From Pseudomonadota bacterium (lineage in GTDB: Bacteria; Pseudomonadota; Alphaproteobacteria; Caulobacterales; Caulobacteraceae): a stretch of 27,211 nucleotides of DNA. The translations under genes and the position numbers were made by a program. Shown in pieces: positions 16,266-22,604 of this stretch. Where the stretch lies: the NCBI GenBank assembly GCA_023428785.1, contig JAEYWU010000133.1, positions 1-27,211 on the forward strand. Reading direction: 5' to 3'. The stretch's first letter is position 1; the number at the start of each line of letters is the position of its first letter. The notes below the pieces were generated by a model. It had not been told where the DNA came from, made no database searches, and was given only the letters and a program-made list of their open reading frames with translations.

Positions 16266-16680
16266 CGGCGCGAGCATCACCGTCCTGGGCCTTGCCGCCG
16301 GCGCCGTAGCTGCCGGGCGATCGGACCTGAGCCACTTCGGCGGCGATAGCGCGAACGATGCCCTCGGATACGGTGCGGGCGGCTTCGACGGCACGGGCAT
16401 GGCGGGCCAGCACGGCCTCGAAGGCTTCGGTCGCCTGCATAAGGGCCATGCGCTGCTTGAGCTCGGCGCTTTCAATCAGGGACCGGTCAGCCTTCACCCG
16501 CACGGATTCATGCCGGTAGAGGTTTGCGAGGCGCTGGGTCTCTTCAAGGCCCGGGATAGCGTCCTGGGGGCGGCGGGCCTCGAAGGCGCGCGTCTCTTCG
16601 GCCAGACGCTCGGTCAGGCGCTCGGTCAGGGCGATCAACTGGTCGACGCGGTCGTGGGCGTCATCGGCGAACAGGGCCAT
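16243..16680 (-). CDS. flbY: Flagellar protein FlbY-like
   Basis: The product is 145 residues and mostly helical. The stretch ALTERLTERLAEETRAFEARRP, the following LYRHESVRVKADRSLIESA and a C-terminal GSYGAGG match the FlbY/FlgN-like pattern of a coiled-coil protein with an L-x-R-H-E motif. In Caulobacter, flbY follows flgI and the rod-binding gene; here it does the same, starting with an ATGA overlap on the rod-binding gene. It may act as an export chaperone or assembly factor for the basal body or filament, but its biochemistry is not settled. The residues quoted fit the family; the symbol rests mainly on gene order. Confidence 0.68.
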   Translation of the reverse strand: MALFADDAHDRVDQLIALTERLTERLAEETRAFEARRPQDAIPGLEETQRLANLYRHESVRVKADRSLIESAELKQRMALMQATEAFEAVLARHARAVEAARTVSEGIVRAIAAEVAQVRSPGSYGAGGKAQDGDARAVTLNRQA

Positions 16681-17012
16681 CAGGCGGACTCTTCAGGCTG
16701 GATGGGCGAAGCGGGGACGGTCTGGAGGGCGAGCAGTTCTCGCTGCACCTGATCGGCCAGGCCGATGCCCCCCGCCTGAGAGACTTGACGGGCCATGGCG
16801 TCGACGAGGAACCCGCGCCAGGTCGCCTCGGCGCTGCCGCCGCCAAACGGACCATCGGTGGGCAGGCCGGCGAACATCGGCTGGAGCATCTGGGCCAGGA
16901 AGGTGGCTTCGAAGTCTTCCGCGACGCGCCGGATTTCGTCGGGGCCGCCCCGGGCCGGCAGGGTCGGCAGAACGGGGCGGGTCAGGGCGGGCGAGGGGAC
17001 GAGGTCGCTCAT
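16680..17012 (-). CDS. flgJ: Rod-binding protein (FlgJ N-terminal type, CheL)
   Basis: The product is 110 residues, a stand-alone rod-binding domain without the C-terminal muramidase of enteric FlgJ, as is usual in alphaproteobacteria, where it is often called CheL. The conserved core is RRVAEDFEATFLAQMLQPMF, then FGGGSAEATWRGFLVDAMA and GGIGLADQVQRELLALQ. It caps or scaffolds rod assembly in the periplasm. I chose the ATG at 17012, which overlaps the flgI stop by one base (TGATG); a GTG one codon upstream is also possible. It is in one operon with flgI and flbY. A separate peptidoglycan hydrolase must be encoded elsewhere. Confidence 0.88.
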   Translation of the reverse strand: MSDLVPSPALTRPVLPTLPARGGPDEIRRVAEDFEATFLAQMLQPMFAGLPTDGPFGGGSAEATWRGFLVDAMARQVSQAGGIGLADQVQRELLALQTVPASPIQPEESA

Positions 17013-18118
17013 CACATCACCTCGATTTCAGCCTGCAGGGCCCCGGCGGCGCGGATAGCCTGCAAGATCGAGATCATGTCGCGCGGGCTGACGCCCAGGG
17101 CGTTCAGGCCGTTGACCAGTTCGGAGAGGGACGCGCCGCCGTTGACGATGCGCATTTCCAGGCCCCGATCCTCCTCGAAGGACACCTCGCTGTCGGGGAC
17201 GACCACCGTCTCGCCATCAGAGAAGGGCGCCGGCTGGCTGACCCAGGGCTGCTCGTCGATGCTGATGGTCAGGTTGCCCTGGGCGATGGCGACGGTGGAG
17301 ATGCGGACATCGTCGCCCATGACGATGACGCCGTTGACCTCGTCGATGATGACGCGGGCCGGTGCGTCGACAGCGACCGGGAGGTTCTCGATAGCAGAGA
17401 TGAAGCTCGCCATATCGCGCCCTTGGGGAGCGCGAACAGCGACGACGGTGCCGTTCTCGGCGACGGCCGTGCCGGGATGAACCGCATTGATGACCTGGGC
17501 GATGCGCTGGGCGGTCGAGAAATCCGGGTTACGAAGGGCCAGCCGGAGATAGGGCATGGAGCGCAGGTCGAAGCCCGTTTCGGCCTCGACGATCGCGCCG
17601 GCGGCGATGCGGCCCGAGGTGGGGACGCCCCGGCTGACCGACGAGCCCGAAGCGCCGCGGCCTTCGACAGCTCCCGTCTGCACCGAGCCCTGAGCCACGG
17701 CGTAGATCTGGCCGTCGGCGCCGGCCAACGAGGTGACCAGCAGGGTGCCGCCCATCAGGTTGCGGGCGTCGCCCAGGGTCGAAACCGTGACGTCGATGCG
17801 CGAGCCGGGCGTGGCGAAGGGCGGCAGCTCAGCCGTGACCATGACGGCGGCGATGTTGCGGGTATTGGCGTTGGCGTCGCTGATGTTGACGCCCATCTGT
17901 TCCATCATCGCCTCGAGGCTCTGACGGGTCATGGGCGAGTTGCGCAAGGAATCGCCGGTGCCGTTCAGGCCGACGACCAAGCCGTAGCCGATCAGCTGGT
18001 TGGTGCGCACGCCTTCGATCGAGACGATGTCCTTGATCCGCGACTGGGCGAACGCCGGGCCACCTGCGAAGGCGGTCAGGGCCAGAACGGCGACGAAGAG
18101 GCGGGCGAGAAGGGCCAT
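17012..18118 (-). CDS. flgI: Flagellar P-ring protein FlgI
   Basis: The product is 368 residues, the usual FlgI length. A Sec signal peptide covers residues 1-24 and is cleaved after AFA. The mature start RIKDIVSIEGVRTNQLIGYG and the following LVVGLNGTGDSLRNSPMTRQS are the family signature, as are DVTVSTLGDARNLMGGTLL and the end VSPRDMISILQAIRAAGALQ. It forms the periplasmic P-ring around the rod. It is the first gene of flgI-flgJ-flbY, read from a sigma-54 type promoter 38 bases upstream and divergent from fliX, the arrangement known in Caulobacter. Confidence 0.98.
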   Translation of the reverse strand: MALLARLFVAVLALTAFAGGPAFAQSRIKDIVSIEGVRTNQLIGYGLVVGLNGTGDSLRNSPMTRQSLEAMMEQMGVNISDANANTRNIAAVMVTAELPPFATPGSRIDVTVSTLGDARNLMGGTLLVTSLAGADGQIYAVAQGSVQTGAVEGRGASGSSVSRGVPTSGRIAAGAIVEAETGFDLRSMPYLRLALRNPDFSTAQRIAQVINAVHPGTAVAENGTVVAVRAPQGRDMASFISAIENLPVAVDAPARVIIDEVNGVIVMGDDVRISTVAIAQGNLTISIDEQPWVSQPAPFSDGETVVVPDSEVSFEEDRGLEMRIVNGGASLSELVNGLNALGVSPRDMISILQAIRAAGALQAEIEVM

Positions 18119-18155
18119 CGGGTCTACTCGTTAAGCATAAGTGGTGCTGTGGCCT

Positions 18156-18170
18156 GCGAGGATTGTGCCA
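18156..18170 (-). promoter_or_regulatory. Sigma-54 promoter of flgI
   Basis: On the minus strand TGGCAC (18170-18165), five bases and TCGC (18159-18156) match TGGCAC-N5-TTGC with one mismatch and exact spacing. The start site would be near 18145, 27 bases before the flgI ATG. Late flagellar operons of Caulobacter use sigma-54 with the activator FlbD. Confidence 0.75.
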
Positions 18171-18240
18171 TCCTGAAAGGCCGAAAAGGCGATCAAAATC
18201 AGCGATCCGGTTGGTTAATAGGCGGCGATCGGAGCCGCGC

Positions 18241-18253
18241 GGCAGAATCTGCC
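18241..18253. promoter_or_regulatory. Palindrome between fliX and flgI, candidate FlbD (ftr) site
   Basis: GGCAGA, a central A and TCTGCC form a perfect 13-bp palindrome with flanking C on both sides. Its centre is 84 bp upstream of the flgI sigma-54 promoter, a normal enhancer distance, and 52 bp before the fliX ATG. Caulobacter ftr sites have a GGCA...TGCC dyad form. A GANTC methylation site (18245-18249) sits in its centre. The FlbD assignment is inferred from form and position. Confidence 0.45.
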
Positions 18254-18265
18254 CAGTCGTTAAGC

Positions 18266-18280
18266 CTTCGGTGACCGAAG
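18266..18280 (+). promoter_or_regulatory. Hairpin in the fliX leader
   Basis: CTTCGG, TGA and CCGAAG make a perfect 6-bp stem with a 3-base loop, ending 18 bases before the fliX ATG. No ribosome-binding site is visible between it and the start codon (the sequence there is C-rich). It could affect fliX translation or be part of a protein-binding site. Confidence 0.35.
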
Positions 18281-18298
18281 CGGTCCGAAGTTGCCCCC

Positions 18299-18715
18299 AT
18301 GAAGGTCACCGGCCCAGGCCCTGTCTCCAACCAGACGTCGCAGCGTACCACTCGCGCGAGTGGAGGGTTCAGCGTGGCCGGCGCGCCGTCCGGCGCATCG
18401 GCGGCGACGCCGATGTCGGGCGCGGCGTCGGTGGGATCGGTTGCAGCCTTGCTGGCGCTACAGGAAGAGGACGGGCCCCAGGCGCGCCGGCGCAAGGCCG
18501 TGCGCCGCGGCAATGGCCTGTTGGACCGGCTTGACGCTGTAAAGGCTGCGCTCTTGGACGGCGGTGACGGGGCCTCGGCCCTGCAGGCTCTCGCCCGGGC
18601 GGCGGCCGAGGAACGGCACGGCGATCCGGATCCTGAACTTCAGGATGTGCTGGACCATATCGAAACACGCGCAGCGGTGGAGCTGGCCAAGGCTCGCTAC
18701 CGTACGCTCGCCTGA
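18299..18715 (+). CDS. fliX: Flagellar assembly regulator FliX
   Basis: The product is 138 residues. It begins MKVTGPGPVSN, followed by a Ser/Ala/Gly-rich region, then SVAALLALQEED, RRRKAVRRGNGLLDRLDAVKAALLDG and ELQDVLDHIETRAAVELAKAR, the conserved helical part of FliX. In Caulobacter, FliX is a membrane-associated factor that links completion of early basal-body structures to the sigma-54 activator FlbD. Its place divergent to flgI is the known arrangement. The ATG lacks a visible ribosome-binding site. TTAA half-sites at 18215 and 18260 could be parts of CtrA sites, but their spacing does not fit the TTAA-N7-TTAA consensus. Confidence 0.9.
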   Translation: MKVTGPGPVSNQTSQRTTRASGGFSVAGAPSGASAATPMSGAASVGSVAALLALQEEDGPQARRRKAVRRGNGLLDRLDAVKAALLDGGDGASALQALARAAAEERHGDPDPELQDVLDHIETRAAVELAKARYRTLA

Positions 18716-18778
18716 CGCCGAAATGACACGCCTACCCAAGGATGTAGGCCGAGGTGGTTTGAGTCAGGTTCGATCACA

Positions 18779-18807
18779 TTGATCAGACTCATTCTCACGC
18801 CTATAGC
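18779..18807 (+). promoter_or_regulatory. Possible dksA promoter with two GANTC sites
   Basis: TTGATC (18779-18784), 17 bases and TATAGC (18802-18807) form a plausible sigma-70 type promoter 39 bases before dksA. GANTC sites lie at 18786-18790, in the spacer, and at 18761-18765, just upstream. In Caulobacter, GANTC methylated by CcrM within promoters is a mark of GcrA-controlled genes. The promoter call is moderate; the regulation is inferred. Confidence 0.4.
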
Positions 18808-18846
18808 TCGCGACCTCTCAGGGAGGCGCTTTGGCGTGAGGGATAA

Positions 18847-19272
18847 ATGTCCGCGTTGAAGTCTGTCGTGGAAGACGCGTATCGACCTTCGGACGACGAA
18901 CCGTTCATGAACGAACGGCAGCGCGACTATTTCAAGAAGAAGCTGCTTGCCTGGAAGGACGACATCCTGCGGGAATCCCGCGGCACGGTTGTTCACCTGC
19001 AGGCCGAGACCGAGAACCACCCCGATCTGGTGGACCGGGCTTCGTCGGAGTCCGATCGGGCGCTTGAGCTGCGGACACGGGATCGACAGCGCAAGCTGAT
19101 CTCCAAGATCGACGAGGCTCTGCGCCGGATCGAGGACGGCTCCTACGGCTTTTGCGAAGAGACTGGCGAGCCGATCACCCTGGCCCGCCTGGACGCCCGG
19201 CCGACCGCCACGCTGAGCCTCGAGGCCCAGGAGCGCCACGAGCGCCGCGAACGGGTCCACCGGGACGATTAA
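18847..19272 (+). CDS. dksA: DksA, single-cysteine alphaproteobacterial type
   Basis: The product is 141 residues. A coiled-coil (about 20-90) carries DLVDRASSESDRALELR with the D-x-x-D-x-A tip motif that acts in the RNA polymerase secondary channel. The C-terminal globular part GSYGFCEETGEPITLARLDARPTA, cut here at GFCEETGEPI, keeps one of the four zinc-finger cysteines, as in other alphaproteobacterial DksA proteins that work without zinc. It ends in LSLEAQERHERRERV, a family signature. It works with ppGpp to reset transcription, notably of rRNA genes. GAGGG lies 6 bases before the ATG. It follows fliX, a gene pairing also seen in Caulobacter. Confidence 0.92.
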   Translation: MSALKSVVEDAYRPSDDEPFMNERQRDYFKKKLLAWKDDILRESRGTVVHLQAETENHPDLVDRASSESDRALELRTRDRQRKLISKIDEALRRIEDGSYGFCEETGEPITLARLDARPTATLSLEAQERHERRERVHRDD

Positions 19273-19279
19273 GGGAGCC

Positions 19280-20113
19280 ATGCGGGCATTCGGAGCAGTC
19301 CTGGTCGGCTTGCTCGTAGCGTTCGCTGTGGGCCGCCCTGCTCTGGCCCAGACACCTGAGCTGCCCGCAGCGCTGCGGGGCGACGCCTTCAGGCTGGAAT
19401 CCGCTGAACTGGGGCGCGGCTTCGACATCTACGTTCGCCTGCCGGACGGCTATGATGAGGAAGGCCCAGCCTATCCGGTGGTCTATCTGCTGGATGGCGA
19501 CAGCCTGTTTCCGATCCTGGCGGCCAATCATCTGTTCCTGGCCTATGACGACCGGCTGCCCGAGGCGGTGGTGGTGGGGATCGCCTACGGCGGGTTCGAC
19601 CGGTCGGTGAACCGGCGCCACATCGACTTCCAGTCGCCGGGCGAAGGCGTGCCGGAAGGCGAGGACGGAGCGGAGGCATTTCTCGCGTTCCTTCGCAGTC
19701 AGGTGCTGCCGGCCATCGAGGGTCGCTTTCACGTCGATCCGGACAGGCGGGTCCTGTTCGGCCAGTCGAGGGGCGGCAATCTGGTGCTCTATTCGGCGGT
19801 GGCGGACCCGGACCTGTTCTGGGGCCGGATCGCCAGCAATCCGTCGCTGACGCCGGGTCTTGAATCCGTGCTGGCCCCGGCCGGGCCCGCGCAACGGGAC
19901 GATCTGCAGGTCGTGGTGACGAGCGGGACGCGTGATCGGGCCGATCTGCGCGAAGAGGCGGCGCTCTGGGCCGGAACCTGGCTTGGCCGGACGGATGCGG
20001 AGCGGCCGTGGACGGTGACGCCGATCACCATTGAGGGCGGGACCCATGCGGCCAACGCGGGGGACGCCTATCGGGCGGCGATGAACCAGTTGTTCGGACC
20101 CGCTCAACCTTGA
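19280..20113 (+). CDS. Secreted alpha/beta-hydrolase, esterase family (PF00756-like)
   Basis: The product is 277 residues. A Sec signal peptide (1-23) is cleaved after ALA. The mature protein follows the esterase D/Fes-like plan: FDIYVRLPDGYDEEG, YPVVYLLDGDSLF, VVVGIAYGG, VDPDRRVLFGQSRGGNLVLY with the nucleophile Ser at about 162 in G-Q-S-R-G-G, and GGTHAAN with the catalytic His near 255. The acid residue is likely in the TSGTRDRAD segment. Members include esterases that cut siderophores and other ester substrates; the substrate here is unknown. AGGGAGCC before the ATG is the ribosome-binding site. It starts 7 bases after dksA and may be cotranscribed with it. Confidence 0.87.
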   Translation: MRAFGAVLVGLLVAFAVGRPALAQTPELPAALRGDAFRLESAELGRGFDIYVRLPDGYDEEGPAYPVVYLLDGDSLFPILAANHLFLAYDDRLPEAVVVGIAYGGFDRSVNRRHIDFQSPGEGVPEGEDGAEAFLAFLRSQVLPAIEGRFHVDPDRRVLFGQSRGGNLVLYSAVADPDLFWGRIASNPSLTPGLESVLAPAGPAQRDDLQVVVTSGTRDRADLREEAALWAGTWLGRTDAERPWTVTPITIEGGTHAANAGDAYRAAMNQLFGPAQP

Positions 20114-20170
20114 CTTCCCGGGGCCGGAGCGCGACCTAGCGCCCCTCTCGTTTTCAAGGTTCTCACCGTC

Positions 20171-21517
20171 ATGACCGTCAAGGTCCGCTTTGCGCCGTCG
20201 CCCACCGGACGGCTTCACGTCGGCAACGTCCGCACCGCTCTGGTCAACTGGCTGTTCGCGGCCCGGAACCAGGGTGTCTTCGTCCTGCGCATCGACGACA
20301 CCGATCTGGAGCGCTCCACGGTCGAGAACGAACAGGCGATCGAGACCGATCTGAAGTGGCTGGGCCTGGAGTGGGGCGAGCGCCACAACCAGTCCAAGCG
20401 GTTCGACGCCTATCACGCCGCCGCTGACAAACTGCGCGAGATGGGGCGGCTTTATCCCTGTTACGAGACGCAGGAAGAGCTGGATCGCCGCCGCAAGGTG
20501 CAGCTGTCGCGCGGCCAGCCGCCGGTCTATGACCGGGCGGCGCTGGAGCTGACCGATGCCGAGAAGGCGGCCTATGAGGCCGAGGGACGCAGGCCGCATT
20601 GGCGCTTCAAGCTCGACCAGAAGCGTGTGGTCTGGGAAGACCTGGTGCGCGGCCACTGCGAGGTGGACACCGCCTCGTTGTCGGACCCGGTGTTGATCCG
20701 CGAGGACGGGCTGTTCCTCTACACGCTGCCTTCGGTGGTCGACGACATCGACATGGCGATCACCCACGTGGTCCGAGGCGAGGACCATGTGACCAACACC
20801 GGCGCCCAGCTTGAAATCTTCGAGGCGCTCGGCGCGAGCGTGCCGCAGTTCGCGCACATGTCGCTGCTGATCGGCGCCGATGGGGCGGCGCTGTCCAAGC
20901 GGCTGGGCTCGCTGTCGGTCGGGCAGATGCGCGACGAGGGCTATGAGCCTCAGGCGATCACTAGCCACCTGGGCCGCATCGGCAGCTCGGAGCCGGTCGA
21001 ATACGTGCCGTCCATGGACGAGCTGGCGGCGTCGTTCGGCTTCGAGAAACTCGGCCGGTCGCCGGCGCGCTATGATGAGGCCGATCTGGTCCGGCTGAAC
21101 GCCCAGGCGGTCCATGCGATGGACTATGCGGCGGCAAAGGGCCGACTGGAGGCGCTGGGCGCCGATCTGGGTGAAGGCTTCTGGGCTGCGATCCGCGAGA
21201 ACCTGAGCCGCTTCGATGAGGCGAAGGACTGGGCCGAGACCCTGACGGGCAAGGTTCGGGGACCGGGTCTGGATGAGGCGTTCAAGGCCGCGGCGATCGT
21301 GGCCTTCGAACAGGCCGTGCCGGCGGGTTCAGAGCCGACGATCGAGACCTGGGGTCAGTTCACCGGAGCGGTGAAGGAGGCGACGGGCGCCAAGGGTGGC
21401 GCGCTGTTCAAACCTCTGCGTCAGGCCCTGACGGGCCGGGACGCCGGCCCCGACATGGCGGCGTTGCTGCCGCTCATCGGTCGGGACCGGATCCTCGAAA
21501 GGCTGCGGGGCGGTTAG
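20171..21517 (+). CDS. gltX: Glutamyl-tRNA synthetase
   Basis: The product is 448 residues. The class I signature is RFAPSPTGRLHVGNVRTAL, cut here at FAPSPTGRLHVGN, with the HIGH-type motif HVGN at 16-19. The KMSKS-type loop is ALSKRLG at about 241. RIDDTDLERS and VVRGEDHVTNT are further family motifs, and the anticodon-binding domain follows from about 300. It charges tRNA-Glu and, in many alphaproteobacteria, also tRNA-Gln for later amidation. Many alphaproteobacteria carry two GltX copies; which one this is cannot be told here. Its stop overlaps by 4 bp with the convergent small secreted protein gene. Confidence 0.97.
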   Translation: MTVKVRFAPSPTGRLHVGNVRTALVNWLFAARNQGVFVLRIDDTDLERSTVENEQAIETDLKWLGLEWGERHNQSKRFDAYHAAADKLREMGRLYPCYETQEELDRRRKVQLSRGQPPVYDRAALELTDAEKAAYEAEGRRPHWRFKLDQKRVVWEDLVRGHCEVDTASLSDPVLIREDGLFLYTLPSVVDDIDMAITHVVRGEDHVTNTGAQLEIFEALGASVPQFAHMSLLIGADGAALSKRLGSLSVGQMRDEGYEPQAITSHLGRIGSSEPVEYVPSMDELAASFGFEKLGRSPARYDEADLVRLNAQAVHAMDYAAAKGRLEALGADLGEGFWAAIRENLSRFDEAKDWAETLTGKVRGPGLDEAFKAAAIVAFEQAVPAGSEPTIETWGQFTGAVKEATGAKGGALFKPLRQALTGRDAGPDMAALLPLIGRDRILERLRGG

Positions 21518-21822
21518 GCCGCCGCGTTGCAGGTCGCCAGCTGATCAGCCGACAGAGTCGTGCCGCGCCAGGTGAAGGCGGACACCGCGCCGACGCGAGC
21601 GACGACACGGCGGCAGGCGCGGGTGGCGGGCTGTTCTTCGCCGCGGCCGGCGCCAACGCAGGCGCCGGCGGTGTCGCAGCGCCAGGAAACGCCATCGACG
21701 ACGACCGGATCGCTGGGAACGGCGGCGGCGTTCTGCAAAGTGAAGGCGAGGGCCGGGGCCTGGGCGGCAGCCGGGCCGGCGATGACGGCGCCGGCGAGGG
21801 CGACGAGAGCAAGCATACGCAT
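21514..21822 (-). CDS. Small secreted Cys-containing protein
   Basis: The product is 102 residues. A signal peptide (MRMLALVALAGAVIAGPAAA) is cleaved near residue 20-21. The mature part has four cysteines: WRCDTAG, ACVGAGRG, RACRRVV and LATCNAAA. The form W-x-C...C-x-G...CR...L-x-x-CN recalls a small periplasmic family of unknown function common in Caulobacterales (CC_3452-like); I am not certain of that match. GGAG lies 8 bases before the ATG. The promoter region holds two copies of a palindromic site, so it is probably tightly regulated. It is convergent with gltX. Confidence 0.72.
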   Translation of the reverse strand: MRMLALVALAGAVIAGPAAAQAPALAFTLQNAAAVPSDPVVVDGVSWRCDTAGACVGAGRGEEQPATRACRRVVARVGAVSAFTWRGTTLSADQLATCNAAA

Positions 21823-21867
21823 GGGAGGGTCTCCGAGAGGGACGGCGCCGTCCTTGGGCGCGACGTC

Positions 21868-21895
21868 ATAGTGCGTTTTTAAACAGGACTGTCAA
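21868..21895 (-). promoter_or_regulatory. Promoter of the small secreted protein gene
   Basis: On the minus strand a perfect -35 TTGACA (21895-21890) is followed after 16 bases by CACTAT (21873-21868), a weak -10. The spacer contains one copy of the operator-like GTTTAAAAACGC. The start site would be near 21861, about 39 bases before the ATG. Confidence 0.5.
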
Positions 21896-21919
21896 GGCAA
21901 GTTGCGTTTAAAAACGCAA
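21873..21919. promoter_or_regulatory. Double operator: repeated GCGTTTTTAAAC palindrome
   Basis: GCGTTTTTAAAC occurs on the plus strand at 21873-21884 and on the minus strand at 21917-21906. The second copy is the core of a perfect 18-bp dyad, TTGCGTTT-AA-AAACGCAA (21902-21919). The two centres are 33 bp apart, about three helical turns, so both face the same side of the DNA. One copy lies in the -35/-10 spacer and the other upstream of -35, the form of a repressor operator pair, for example of a TetR-like regulator. No regulator gene is next to it. Confidence 0.6.
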
Positions 21920-22046
21920 TATCCTTTACGTTGATAGGTTATCGGCGATTAGTTTGGTCTGGCAAGAGGGCGCCCGGTCGCACGGCGCCCCGGCATGGGG
22001 CAGGGGTCTTTCTCCTCCGGCTTTCGCTCGGAAGGTTGGGAGGGCA

Positions 22047-22120
22047 GGCGGAGCGCCGGACTTCGGGTCCGGTGACCGTGGGGGTAGTTTGAGCGTTTCG
22101 ACCCTCGGGTGCGCTCCGCC
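22047..22120. repeat. Compound stem enclosing two hairpins
   Basis: GGCGGAGCGC (22047-22056) pairs perfectly with GCGCTCCGCC (22111-22120). Inside are a hairpin CGGAC/GTCCG (22057-22061 with 22067-22071, TTCGG loop) and a weaker one GGGGGT/ACCCTC (22080-22085 with 22101-22106). The result is a three-way-junction fold. It could be a structured RNA or composite repeat DNA. Confidence 0.45.
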
Positions 22121-22193
22121 GCAATCTGTTTTCCCGGAGCTCCTGCTGGGCAGCCGTATTAGGGCCTACGCAGATTTTGGGTCAGCCCCGGAC

Positions 22194-22230
22194 GGTCGGG
22201 CCGTGACACAGCGATCACGGTCCCGGAACC
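22194..22230. repeat. Inverted repeat CCGTGA/TCACGG
   Basis: CCGTGA (22201-22206) and TCACGG (22215-22220) enclose an 8-base loop, and CGGG (22197-22200) pairs with CCCG (22222-22225) across one bulged base. Together this is a 10-bp stem in the non-coding gap. Confidence 0.45.
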
Positions 22231-22399
22231 GACGGGTACTCCGCCCCGCCGCTATCCGCTCAGTCCGCATCCTCATGCCGACAAGGTCGCTGGCCATGCG
22301 CCCTCCCCTGGCGTGGGGACGAGGCAAGTATGGGAGGGGGCCGGACGGGTGGGAGATTAGGCGGCGAAGATTCCTTTTCGTCCCCGCTCTTCAATGATC

Positions 22400-22433
22400 A
22401 TCCTCGGGCAAGGCGGAGCCGCGACCCGAGGAT
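22400..22433. repeat. REP-like inverted repeat, ATCCTCGGG type
   Basis: ATCCTCGGG (22400-22408) and CCCGAGGAT (22425-22433) are perfect 9-bp arms. The 16-base loop holds a small GGC/GCC stem. The CCTCGGG arm recurs in the second repeat 90 bp downstream. Short palindromes built on CCTCGGG are, from memory, common between genes in Caulobacterales. Confidence 0.55.
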
Positions 22434-22486
22434 CGGACGTGGGTTTGAAAGGCCTGTCCGGCCAAGGCTGAGCGACGGAACGTCTG

Positions 22487-22509
22487 ACCCTCGGGTCATG
22501 CCCGAGGGT
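22487..22509. repeat. REP-like inverted repeat, ACCCTCGGG type
   Basis: ACCCTCGGG (22487-22495), TCATG and CCCGAGGGT (22501-22509) form a perfect 9-bp hairpin sharing the CCTCGGG core with the repeat at 22400-22433. There is no U-tract, so it is not a normal terminator. Confidence 0.55.
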
Positions 22510-22604
22510 GGCGAGAAGGAACTGGAGGCTGGGGCCAGACTCCCGCTTCGAAGCGAGGACGAAGGGCGCGGGACAAGGTCAATCGACTCCGATAGACGTT
22601 CGGC

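Larger units (their letters stand above)
21920..22604. other. Long non-coding, hairpin-rich gap
   Basis: No convincing gene is found in these 685 bases. Open frames exist but their products are Arg/Pro/Gly-rich with no family motif and no good ribosome-binding site. The stretch instead holds several strong inverted repeats, listed separately, two of them built on CCTCGGG/CCCGAGG. It ends in the leader of the transporter gene. It could be a cluster of REP-like repeats, or encode a structured RNA near 22047-22120. Confidence 0.6.

Noticed and set aside
18131..18263. CtrA boxes from TTAA half-sites in the fliX/flgI region
   Set aside because: TTAA occurs at 18131, 18215 and 18260, but no pair has the 7-base spacing of the CtrA consensus.
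20110..20140. Possible gltX promoter (TTGACT followed by GACCTA)
   Set aside because: The -35 overlaps the esterase stop and the -10 is poor; not supportable.
19175..21115. Long minus-strand open frame (646 codons) opposite dksA, the esterase and gltX
   Set aside because: It is a by-product of high GC on the complementary strand; the translation is Arg/Gln/His-rich without family motifs, while the plus strand encodes clear dksA, esterase and gltX genes.
21954..22397. Plus-strand open frame of 147 codons in the non-coding gap
   Set aside because: No ribosome-binding site, no homology recognised, and the region is dominated by inverted repeats.
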